Assembly: GCA_031769625.1 (NCBI GenBank)
Contig: JAUIMM010000519.1
Location: 553,501-617,500, forward strand
DNA: 64,000 bases
Direction of reading: 5' to 3'
DNA from: Taudactylus pleione
Taxonomy: Eukaryota > Chordata > Amphibia > Anura > Myobatrachidae
The notes beneath the pieces are model-generated. The model did not search any database and was not told where the DNA came from. It saw only the letters and a list, made by a program, of their open reading frames with translations. Positions within the stretch are counted from its first letter, which is position 1; each line of letters begins with the position of its first letter. Made by a program: the position numbers and the translations under genes. This document shows positions 41,368 to 51,514 of the stretch, piece after piece.

Positions 41368-42206
41368 AATATCTTTTTGTTGGTTAAGTGGCAGTTTGGA
41401 GGCCACTAACTAACTATTTTTTTTTAATGTCCCTGTACAGGTTGGGAAATGCTTTCTCATGTGGAAAGCACTACTAGAAGTCTTCCTGGTCTCCTTCTGG
41501 GATTAGAAAATCCACTCCCAGGAGCAGCAGGCAGCTCAAGGATTCTTCTGGGGCAAGGACTGATGTGAATGAGTAAAATATTTTTTTGTAAATTCCTCCT
41601 CCCCTCCCCTTCTCCCTCATAAATTTACTTCATAATAAAAAATTTAAATTAAATTTACTACCAAACCCTTCCTGTCCCTGCCTTCAACTACATACATACT
41701 CCCTCAGGCCTCTCTTGAATAATAAAAACATTTGTTTCTTGATGTGTCATGTTGGAAGTTGAACTGCCACGTGTTTGTGCCCCCACTGCTGCCACTGAGC
41801 TTAGTCAGCCAGCTAGCTTTGTGCAAATTTTTGGCCTAAACTGGATGAAAACAATATAGTGAGCTGTGAGGTGATCAAAATTGACTGGAAACGAGTGGAA
41901 ATAAATGTTATTGAGGTTAATAATACTGTAGGAACGAAAACAGGCCAATTTTATGTGACTTTAGCTGTTTTTATGATTTTTTAAGAAAAAATCCAGATCC
42001 AAAACAAAACACGGAGAGCCGAGTTTTGGCAAAACCAGTCCAGATCCAAAACCAAAACCTGGTGGTCGGCGCACATCTCATATCTATTATATATATTAAG
42101 CTGCACCCAGTAAGCAGGTCACAGCCCTTTGGCCAGGTATCCGGCACAAGTGGGAAACAGAGGAACACAATCCAGGTAGAGCACTGGAGAAAGGCACTAG
42201 CGGGTA

Positions 42207-42366
42207 GTGTGATTTTTTAGAAGTGGAGATGTTGCCCATAGCAACCAATCAGATTTTAGCTATTATCTTCTAGAAGGTGCTAGTTAAATCTTAAGTAGAA
42301 TCTGATTGGTTGCTATGGGCAACATCTCCACTTCTGAAAACCCTCACTTTAGTACATTTACCCCTA
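42207..42366. mobile_element. Palindromic MITE (TTTACTAAA family)
   Basis: Contains agaagtggagatgttgccca, the loop cttctagaaggtgctag and the return arm to ccctcactttagtacattta. The extreme left end is missing. Confidence 0.75.
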
Positions 42367-42374
42367 GGAGTCAG

Positions 42375-43640
42375 TACTTGAATGACAAACTGAGAACGCA
42401 CACTGTTGATCCAGACGTAGAGCTTGTACAGAAGAATGGCACTTGGGAAATGTACTCGGATGACGTACTGAGTACACACACTGTGGCTCCAGATGCAGAA
42501 CTGGCACAGGAGGATGACACTTAGGAGATTGTAAGATAAAAATGCGGTATCACCTGTTGCGCAAAGCCAATGCAGCCTAAACACCATAAAAAGGGGTTAC
42601 ACCAAAAACCCCACAAGTAGTAAATAATCGAAAATTGAATTTAAGTGTAATGGCACTAAGGCATATGAAACATAAAATGAAAAGTAGTACTCCCGTTTTC
42701 TCTAGTAGTTGTGTATCACCAGATGACAAATCACCTTGAAAAAGATCCTAATTGGATTGAAACGCGTCGGTGGGGACTCCTGACATTTCAATCTGCTGTG
42801 TGGACCTACCTAAAGGACAAAAGGAAGGCCTTTCTTTTGTGTTTTTTTTTCCAGGGATCTCTTTATCATCTACCATGAAAGGTCCTTCCCTATATCATCT
42901 TGTTGCCTTGGGTATGGATTCCATTCTCTTATTTTTTATGTTATTTTTTAGACTTGTGATGTTTTAATAAATATATTCTGGTGATTTTACCTGTACTTCT
43001 TTGGCTATATGAATAAAACCATCTTTTGAATGTTTGGAGAATTAAGGAAGATTTATTTGTTTGGAACCAACTGAAGTACACGCTACATGCTTGATCGACC
43101 AGCAAAAGCTGTGAGTGTCTTGTGTAGGGGGCAACCCTGATTCTACTTCTCACTTGTGAGGTGATTGGTGGGGGAAGGGGGGCAGTGCTAATACACATAT
43201 TTTTAAATCCTAAAGAAAGGATTTATTCCACACTATTATTTGTTGTATATTGTACAATATCTGTAAAACTGGATTACACAATTGTTGTGTTTTTTCTCTC
43301 TTTTTATGTTACCCTGGTGTATGATTTGTCATCCGGTGATACACAACTACTGGAGAAAACAGGAGTGCTACTTTTCATTTTATGTTTCATATGCCTTAGT
43401 GCCATTACACATAAATTACATTTTCGATTATTTACTTAGGAGATTGTACTCGAATTACGTACTGAGTACACACAATATGCTTTCAGATGCAGAACTGGCA
43501 CAGGAAGATGACACTTGGGAGATTGTACTTGGATGATGTACTGAGTACACACACTGTGTCTCCAGACACAGAACTGACACAGGAAGATGACACTTCGGAG
43601 ATTGTACTCGGATGACGTACTGAGTATACACACTGAAGAT
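42375..43640 (+). repeat. 79-bp tandem repeats, interrupted by PLE copy 2
   Basis: Units with gtactgagtacacacactgt, ccagatgcagaactggcaca and ggagattgtactcggatgac recur at 42389, 42467, 43461, 43540 and 43619 (spacing 78-79). The PLE inserted between the second and third visible units. Confidence 0.85.
42519..43448 (-). mobile_element. Short Penelope-like insertion with inverted arms (PLE copy 2)
   Basis: The 15-bp word acttaggagattgta flanks it at 42519-42533 and 43434-43448. A left arm (about 42606-42735) is the near-perfect reverse complement of 43318-43433. A tail of about 70 bases lies only on the left. A decayed hammerhead (agatcc-taatt-ggatt, gaaa, cgcg, tc) is at 42735-42775 on the plus strand. 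No reading frame is left. The layout equals that of the large PLE (tail, arm, inverted arm, 15-bp duplication), but the arm sequence is different, so it is another PLE family. Confidence 0.78.
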
Positions 43641-43649
43641 AACACAAGG

Positions 43650-44330
43650 AATGAATCCCTAGAAGAAAGGAGCATGGAATCTGGAATGCTGCAACAGCAA
43701 GTATTCACTGGAAGTAGCAACGTTGTACAGGCAACTTCCTGTTGTCCAAAGCCCGGCTAAATACCTTAAGGTGGGGGTCCATTGGAGGACAGTGTCAGCT
43801 GACAGCAACCAATGCTCCCATTGGGTGAAGGGCTAATCAGGTGATGTAGACTGAAACTAAGTCACGGAGCAACACATGGATGTCCTAGTGGACCCCAGGC
43901 ATAATCCTGAGCGTGTCACTCGCAGCCACACCTGGTGTCTGACCGCTCGAGAGGTCAGGGGAAGCCAACGCTGAGGTGAGTAACAGCCGATACTAGGCCG
44001 CAACCTGACAGCGTGCTAACAGACTCCCAACCTGAAATAGTATGCAACAGACTGCAAATGTTGTTACACCCTGCGTTGTGAGAAGTTCCTTCGGGGTTGA
44101 AAACCCACCGTCAATGACGTAACATCGGAAGCACATCAACTCCTCAAGTAAGTCCTGGGCTGCACAGATTATGGATCAACTTTCTCTCTAAAAATGGCCT
44201 CTGACACTGGTTCTGCATTTGGGGACGCAGCAGCAATCACAGACATGCCCCTGAAACTCCCATAAAATGCCAACTGACCGGCCTCCTTTTGTGAAAACTT
44301 TCGGACACCTCCCTGACTACACCCAGGAAC
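43650..44330. other. No recognisable gene
   Basis: No exon or repeat boundary was recognised, other than the end of the 79-bp array. Confidence 0.35.
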
Positions 44331-44339
44331 GCCCATGGA

Positions 44340-44650
44340 TCGCACTGGGCACACACTTAACTATGTGCGTACCCAGCGTTGTGACAGACAAGCGCACAGG
44401 TGATTGGCCAACATATTGGGTGGCCGGTACACATTACACGATCTGATGCCCGACTGCCCGATATGTTGGCACATCCCACTGCATGGGGTCATCAGTCGAA
44501 TTGTCAAATTGAGCTGCATGTAGGGCCGACCTGACGATGCGACTGACAACCAAATGGGAGCGGGCATGACCTGACATAGAGGGTACACATTAGGCGATAT
44601 TGACAATACATCGGACTGATCCGTTGGATTGGCCGAAATATCGTCTGATG
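44340..44650. mobile_element. MITE with GTACACAT-type ends
   Basis: Contains gccggtacacattacacgat, a second internal gggtacacattaggcgatat, and ends near cgtctgatgtgtactagt. It shares this word set with 25755, 29006 and 47757. Confidence 0.45.
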
Positions 44651-44654
44651 TGTA

Positions 44655-44822
44655 CTAGTTGTTGCTAGGGACTAGATGAAGGGAGGACAGCCCCCTCACA
44701 GCTCTCAGTGGTTGCCAGGGATGAGATGGAGGAAGGCCCTGCCCCCTCACAGCTCTCAGTAATTGCTAGGGGCTAGATATAAGGAGGCCCCATCCCATCA
44801 CAGCTCTCAGTTGCTGCCAGAG
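44655..44822 (+). repeat. Three tandem units of about 57 bp
   Basis: Each contains gttgctagggactagat or a variant, and ends ccctcacagctctcagt. They are diverged from each other. Confidence 0.75.
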
Positions 44823-44829
44823 ATGTAGG

Positions 44830-46775
44830 ACCGAGTGCTCGGGTTTGACAGAGGGAGTGCAGACATAGAAGTTTGTGAGGTCCAGAACTACAACACAGTC
44901 ACATTGTGAGCTGGGTACTACAGACGGGGTGAAGGCATGGGAGATCTGACAGGCACCATTGCACACACCCTGCCGGGAGAGAGAGAATATTGAAAGATGG
45001 AATGGAGTTGGGAAGGTGAATAGAGGAATAGAAAGAGATGGGAGATGGAGATTTGAAGGTGGTGGAAAAAGAGGACAATAGCTAGCTAGAATGACAGGAT
45101 CAAAATACTAATCTTATATGTCTCTTAACTGAAAGTATGTTTTCCTTGAACCTACACCTCTAAAATTAGTATCTAAAGTGTGCTTGCAGTGCAGGTTAAT
45201 CCCATCATATTTTTCAGGAATAAATTACTCACGGGTCACAGCATAACTAGAATTTTTTCAAATAGAACCTACTATCCACTACTCCCAACTTCCTTTAGTT
45301 TTACTATTGCCTCTGTACTAGGCTGCAGGGTTAAGCACTGATTTACCATTTAGTATTACCTTAAACCCATAACCTACCATTATTCATCCATTGTTTGATT
45401 CATCCAACATTTATCAATTTATCAATCCAAAAACACCTTGGGTCATTCATTACTAAAAAATATAAGCAAAGATATGAATTTAATTGTAATTTAAAGAACC
45501 ACAATCGCCCCCCCTGCAATACTGTCCATCTCTGAATCAGGGCCTATGTTCAGATAAGCCTTTTTATTTGCCATATTGTAATGTATGACTTATCTCTCTA
45601 ATAAACTTATGGTGTGTAGACTAGATACATACTGCACTATGATTTCCATTCTCCTTTCTTTGAGTTGACGGTTAGAGATATCTTTATTTATTTTGAAAGA
45701 GTTACCATCTATGGAAGAATTGATTCAGAGAAGCTTTTTAATATAATGGTACGTGGCCACAGAGTTCGCACTTGGATTATTTCATTACATGGGTGTATAT
45801 GTGAAATGATAGCACACCTTTTTGTTGTTTGAATATATATCTATATCCAAACAACAGTGTATATACATGTGTTTATGTTCGGGTGGGCTGAAAACTGAAT
45901 TCCTGGAGATCCTGACGCAGTGCAAAACTATGTATATGGGCCAGGTCATAAAGGTATAAACCATCTCCAACCTAGACAGAGTAATTTATTTATTACATCC
46001 TAACCCTCCTCATGTGGCTAGGTGAGATCTTTGCATGGGATTATATGAAAATGCCGGGACCTATGCTGAAGCATTTCCAGGGCTTTAAAAGGAAAATCAA
46101 TAAGAGGTAGGTGTCACAGCAATAGACAATTTTGGAATCCAATGCATTAATGCAGCTCATTGGAAGGACACCATTATTTTCTTTGCAGGAACATATTATG
46201 ACAGCCACTTATACCCTTGCTTTCATTGTCTTCCTTGCACTAGACAAATAAAATCTATTTGCTGATTGGTTGCTATACAATAGTTGGTGCAAATTTTGCA
46301 CCTAATTAGAATGTTATTAACACAGGGTCCTATTAATCAAAAGGTCCCATTTAATGATGATAAGGATCATTTTTATACCCTTCACTGCTATATATCAAAA
46401 AATAAATTAGTAAATATTGCAGAAGCATTTGGCCCAGATTAGTGAGGGTTACTTTAGTGCTTCCTCAGGCTAGTCTCTTACAGTATGTGGCAGCACATAC
46501 ATAGTCCCAGGTCTGGGCTCCAGTCCCAATTTAGCAAAAAAAAAATGGAAAAAAAGATAAATAATATTTAAAAAAAAAAAAAAATTAAAAAATAAATCAT
46601 GTTTTTTAACAAATTTATCAACAGTTATCATCATTGTTTTGTGATTGTAACAGAATAAACACGTATATATCCACATTTCTTGGGGACAAAAATAGACAAA
46701 TTTCTATTGCGCTGTTATTCTAATTTTATTGGCAATGAGCACTAATGAAATACTTAGATACTTGGAAGTAACAAC
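44830..46775. other. Long stretch without recognised feature
   Basis: No exon, RNA gene or clear repeat boundary was recognised. 46545-46590 is A/T-rich simple sequence; 46245-46300 carries a MITE-like ttgctgattggttgctat word. Confidence 0.4.
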
Positions 46776-46779
46776 TTGC

Positions 46780-46987
46780 ATTTTATTTATTTATTTTCAG
46801 TTATTTATATACTGCACACATATTCAGCATGGCGCTTTACAGAGAATGTTTGCCCATTGACATCAGCCTCTGCCCCAGTGGAGCTTACACGCAAGTACAG
46901 GGAGACTATACAAACTTCACACAGGGCTGTGGTGTGAATCAAACCCAAGACCTCAATGCTATGCAGCAGTAATGCTAACCATTACAC
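46780..46987 (-). mobile_element. tRNA-derived SINE with LINE-type tail
   Basis: Read on the minus strand it begins ggtgtaatggttagcattac, an RNA polymerase III A box, followed by a B box (gggtttgattc) and a body with ctccactggggcagaggctg. It ends ctgtaaagcgccatgctgaa, then an ATAAATA-type tail, which resembles CR1/L2 3' ends. Its head is interrupted by the hAT MITE at 46988. Confidence 0.75.
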
Positions 46988-47173
46988 CAGTGATTCCCAA
47001 CCTCGGCCCTCAAGGCACACTAACAGTCCTGGTTTTTGTGTTATCCTTGCTAAAGCACAGCTGATTAAATGAAAATAACTGAGGTACTAATTAAGTCACC
47101 TGTGCTTAAGTATGGCTATCCTTTTAATCCTGGACTGTTAGTGTGTCTTGAGGACCTTGGTTGGGAACCCCTG
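46988..47173. mobile_element. hAT-type MITE with 8-bp target duplication
   Basis: The ends cagtgattcccaacctcggc and gaccttggttgggaacccctg are inverted repeats. The target duplication cattacac occurs at 46980-46987 and 47174-47181. The target is the first bases of the tRNA-derived SINE. Confidence 0.92.
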
Positions 47174-47185
47174 CATTACACCATA

Positions 47186-47480
47186 CATGCCTACCCTCCC
47201 GGTTTTTGCGTTAGGCTCCCAATTTTTCGAGTAAACCCCCGCACCCTCGGAAGGGTAGGCACTTCTCCAACATTCTGCCCACTTCCTAGTGAAGTGGGCA
47301 TAATTGGGAGAATTTCTGCGGCGATCACTGCTATTTACTGTGAAGGGGGCAGAGGTTAATGATGCAAACCATCAGGTCCCACCCCCGTCACAACTCACTT
47401 GCTTCTCCTCCCCGAACATCTCTCAGGGAGGAGAAATTAAAGGTAGGCAACTATGCATGCGTGCTACCCAATACTCACAA
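47186..47480. mobile_element. MITE-like repeat
   Basis: Begins catgcctaccctcccggttt and carries internal inverted words cacttcctagtgaagtgg and the pair ggaggagaa/ttctcctccc (47403-47438). Boundaries unsure. Confidence 0.35.
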
Positions 47481-47756
47481 TGGATATGTTATAGGGGCTT
47501 ATTCATCATCACTAATAGACATGTTACACATGCGCCCATTCATTGGGCCCGATATGGCCGCCTAGTATTCAAATAACTAAACTTTTGCGGAGCTTGTCAG
47601 TGGAAACCTACCCATCTTCAGATGGCCTTGGTTCTCAGAGCTTCGCTCCTTCCTATGGGAAAGAGCTCTGGGTTGCAAAGACTGATCCATTTAGATGTCT
47701 CCACACTGTGTACCCTCCGGCAGTGAGCATGCTTAAACTCAGTTCACTCATGGGCA

Positions 47757-48050
47757 CTAATGGTGCATACACACGGAACAATATATCTTAACGATATGAA
47801 CGTTAATGATATCGTGTATGCAACGAACGACCAACGATGCGGGTTCCCGCTGAACGTTATCGACCATCCTTCATGCAAGCAGGCCAATCTGGAAGATATC
47901 GTTATGTCTCCATAGGGATCCGCGATCGTTGGTGGTTTTTGGGTGTGTGGATGAACAATATCGTTCATCCAGCACCCCAGGATTTTGAAAGGAAGATCGT
48001 TCAGCGATATTGTTATCGCTGATGATCGTTCCGTGTGTACCCAGCATTAC
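47757..48050. mobile_element. MITE with GTACACAC-type ends
   Basis: The left end ggtgcatacacacggaacaa pairs with the right end gatcgttccgtgtgtaccca. The interior is rich in CGTTAAcgATATCG-like words. Related to 29006-29358. Confidence 0.7.
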
Positions 48051-48226
48051 ACTGCAGTGTAAAGTTTAGTTGCTGGTAGTTAACAGCAGAATTGGCAGTG
48101 GTAGAGATTATGGGGACAGCTGCTTTTCGGAGCAGCTGTCCCCTCACTGGAGCAATATTGCTCTGGTATGTTATCTGAGTTGAATACCAAAATATTGGCT
48201 TTGCATCTGACTGGAAATGGAACATA

Positions 48227-48819
48227 GGACCTCTTTCTGAGCCGATCTCAAGCGCTGTGCGCTCACAAGCGGCCCGATGGTTTGCGAGCACGCATGCGCA
48301 CGCTTCGTTCTGCGCGTGCGTGAACTACTCTGTGCGATCGCAGCCCGCTCGCTCGCCCATCAAAGACAGCCCAGTGAAATGAGTGACAGGAGAGGCCGTT
48401 TGTGGGTGGTAACAGGGGCAGGACACTAATAACGGGGGAGTGGAGGTGCGAACACAGGCGTGCCTGAGTGTTTCAACGCCGTTTTTAAGGCGTGCATAAT
48501 TAACAGGCAGCGTCATAATACACGTCACATGCTTGTTTTCTACACTGAAGTCCTCGCAGTGCTTGCGGCAGGGTAAGGCAACCACAAGCGCTGCGATCGC
48601 TACAGATGGTGCTCGATGTACCAATGTTTTAATACACTTCCTGGAGATGACGTGCGCTAGTGGGCGTCTCTACATAGGCTAATGGGTGTCAGCATACACA
48701 ATGTGATCGCTCGCACAGCCAAAGTGGGTGTGCTTATGGCTTGGCGAGCAATCGCTTCCCATGGCGTCACTTTTGAAAAATTTGCATACGCTGGATGCGA
48801 GCGGCTCTGAATGAGGTCC
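48227..48819. mobile_element. Harbinger MITE, 593 bp, ATA duplication
   Basis: The right terminus reverse-complements to ggacctcattcagagccgct, differing from the autonomous Harbinger left end mainly at one base. The left terminus ggacctctttctgagccgat is more diverged. ATA flanks both sides (48224-48226 and 48820-48822). No coding capacity. Confidence 0.82.
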
Positions 48820-48936
48820 ATAGTGTTGCTATAATAAAATACCAGCTGAATGGGTCTAGGTAGCCGTAGCATCTGGTAATTCAAAACAAGCATCCTCATT
48901 CAGCTGGTCTGACTATACACCTTCTGGGATGTGAAC

Positions 48937-49119
48937 AGCTTCTGCTGATTACAATGATATGCAGCATGCCTATATTCTGTGAGAGACTGTGAGTGTATCT
49001 GCATGAGAAATGCTACGTTACAGTGTCAGCGGCTGTAACGTACCGTTTCGCATGCAGATACACACGCAGTCGCACACAGAACATAGACATACTGCATATC
49101 ATTGTAATCAGCAGAAGCT
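48937..49119. repeat. Inverted repeat element, 183 bp
   Basis: The arms agcttctgctgattacaatg and cattgtaatcagcagaagct are perfect at the ends; the inner arms (gtatctgcatg, gtaacg) are imperfect. Probably a MITE; class unknown. Confidence 0.8.
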
Positions 49120-49292
49120 GCTTGTGCTACCTATTCACATCACTGTGCAAATAAAATGCATTTGAAAGTAAAAAGTCGCACAAAAAGATGCTCTGCTCTT
49201 CCAAGTTACACGGAACTCCCGCATTATGTGTAGTGTGACTTGTAGCACACGAGGATAGATGTATGTGGACGCATCTGTATGCAGAGCGCCGG

Positions 49293-50925
49293 CACTCTCT
49301 GTGCTGGGAACCCAACTATATCCCGCCTAGGGTTCTCTGCGCTGGGAATCCAACTACATCCCGCCTAGGGTTCTCTGCGCTGGGAACCCAACTACATCCC
49401 GCCTAGGGTTCTCTGCGCTGGGATCCCAACTACATCCCGCCTAGGGCTCTCTGCGCCGGGAACCCAACTACATCCCCCTAGGGTTCTGTGCGCCGGGATC
49501 CCAACTACATCCCGCCTAGGGTTCTCTGCGCTGGGAACCCAACTACATCCCGCCTAGGGTTCTCTACGCTGGGAACCCAACTACATCCCGCCTAGGGTTC
49601 TGTGTGCCGGGATCCCAACTACATCCCGCCTAGGGTTCTCTGCGCTGGGAACCCAACTACATCCCGCCTAGGGTTCTGTGTGCCGGGATCCCAACTACAT
49701 CCCGCCTAGGGTTCTCTGCGCTGGGAACCCAACTACATCCCGCCTAGGGTTCTCTGCGCCGGGAACCCAACTACATCCCGCCTAGGGTTCTGTGTGCCGG
49801 GATCCCAACTACATCCCGCCTAGGGTTCTCTGCGCCGGGAACCCAACTACATCCCGCCTAGGGTCCTCTGCGCCGGGATCCCAACTACATCCCGCCTAGG
49901 GTCCTCTGCGCCGGGATCCCAGCTACATCCCGCCTAGGGTTCTCTGCGCCGGGATCCCAACTACATCCCGCCTAGGGTTCTCTGCGCCGGGAACCCAACT
50001 ACATCCCGCCTAGGGTTCTCTGTGCCGGGAACCCAATTACATCCCGCCTAGGGTTCTCTGTGCCGGGATACCAACTACATCCCGCCTAGGGTTCTGTGCG
50101 CCGGGATACCAACTACTTCCCGCCTAGGGTTCTGTTCGCCGGGATACCAACTACATCCCGCCTAGGGTTCTGTGCGCCGGGATACCAACTACTTCCCGCC
50201 TAGGGTTCTGTGCGCCGGGATACCAACTACTTCCCGCCTAGGGTTCTGTGCGCCGGGATACCAACTACATCCCGCCTAGGGTTCTGTGCGCAGGGATACC
50301 AACTACATCCCGCCTAGGGTTCTGTGCGCCGGGATACCAACTACTTCCCGCCTAGGGTTCTGTGCGCCGGGATACCAACTACTTCCCGCCTAGGGTTCTG
50401 TGCGCCGGGATACCAACTACATCCCGCCTAGGGTTCTCTGCGCCGGGATCCCAACTACATCCCGCCTAGGGTTCTGTGCGCCAGGATACCAACTACTTCC
50501 CGCCTAGGGTTCTGTGCGCCGGGATACCAACTACATCCCGCCTAGGGTTCTGTGCGCCGGGATACCAACTACTTCCCGCCTAGGGTTCTGTGCGCCGGGA
50601 TACCAACTACATGCCGCCTAGGGTTCTGTGCGCCGGGATACCAACTACTTCCCGCCTAGGGTTCTGTGCGCCGGGATACCAACTACATCCCGCCTAGGGT
50701 TCTGTGCGCCGGGATACCAACTACTTCCCGCCTAGGGTTCTGTGCGCCGGGATACCAACTACATGCCGCCTAGGGTTCTGTGCGCCGGGATACCAACTAC
50801 TTCCCGCCTAGGGTTCTGTGCGCCGGGATGCCAACTACTTCCCGCCTAGGGTTCTGTGTGCCGGGATCCCTACTGCATCCCGCCTAGGGTTCTGTGCGCC
50901 GGGATACCAACTACATCCTGCCAAG
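49293..50925 (+). repeat. 38-bp minisatellite, about 43 units, upstream of SEL1L3
   Basis: The unit reads gggttctgtgcgccgggata, ccaactacatcccgccta. Left units mostly have gggaaccca or gggatccca; right units have gggatacca, and there catcccg and cttcccg units tend to alternate, a sign of two-unit higher-order amplification. It ends about 590 bases before the SEL1L3 start codon. 50940-51360, to its right, shows no recognisable feature. Confidence 0.97.
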
Positions 50926-51361
50926 ACTGTTGGCAATACCCCTAGTGAAAAAGAGTATTTAGAAACCAAGGGGGGTATTATACTGCACCATAATAATACT
51001 TGTCACCTGTCTCCAAAACATTCTTGCACAGTCTCAGCTTTCAAATTAGTCCATGGAAATTTTATCCCCAAATTCACATTTAACTTTTTTTTATTTTCCT
51101 CCATGAGGCCACTTTTGCTACAATTATTAGTATTAATAGTATTACAGTACTCTTATGTATGCAGAGAGAGTGCTAGTGTGTGAGCTATTTGTGACACCAG
51201 TCCAGCAGTTCTACTATGACCAACTGTGCACATTCCCAAAGCTGTTCTTAGTTAATATAGTAAGTATAGGTACTTCTACTCTGCACATAATTATAACACC
51301 CTGCTGCCTTACATTGTATATAGTAGTGTATATGTCAGTGCACCACGACCGTACAGCAGCT

Positions 51362-51514
51362 GTGCTGTGAAGGAGTGTCAGAGGGAGGGGGCAGGATTAG
51401 AGCAGCACCTGCTCATAGTACACAGGTCTCCCTGCTGCTTCCACCTCACCTGGCAGCAACACAGCCCCGCCCGCAGCACAGGGAGAGGAAGAGCTGTGAT
51501 CGCAGGTGACAAGT
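51362..51514 (+). promoter_or_regulatory. Likely SEL1L3 promoter / 5' UTR
   Basis: GC-richer than its surroundings, with a GC box CCCCGCCC at 51465-51472 and a purine-rich start (gagggagggggcaggatt). No TATA box is evident. Assigned by its position immediately before the first coding exon. Confidence 0.5.

Larger units (their letters stand above)
38340..42085 (-). mobile_element. Decayed hAT transposon with internal tandem repeats
   Basis: The left side has a terminus-like block (gatccgagccggctcgggct) and a start region ttgtataaaaggtcctgcg. The right side ends in atccagatccaaaaccaaaa and gtcggcgcacatctc, a terminal pattern common to hAT elements in frogs. A fragment of hAT transposase C-terminus is read on the minus strand at 40560-40713. 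Internal sequence is expanded by repeats at 38750-40035. Segments 40740-40850, 40985-41150 and 41420-41545 repeat a block with ccctgtacaggttgggaaat and gggatgaaaatcc. Also nested are two MITEs. Confidence 0.55.

Noticed and set aside
46925..46987. Possible functional tRNA gene
   Set aside because: It has A and B boxes but the cloverleaf is not closed, and it continues into a SINE body and tail.
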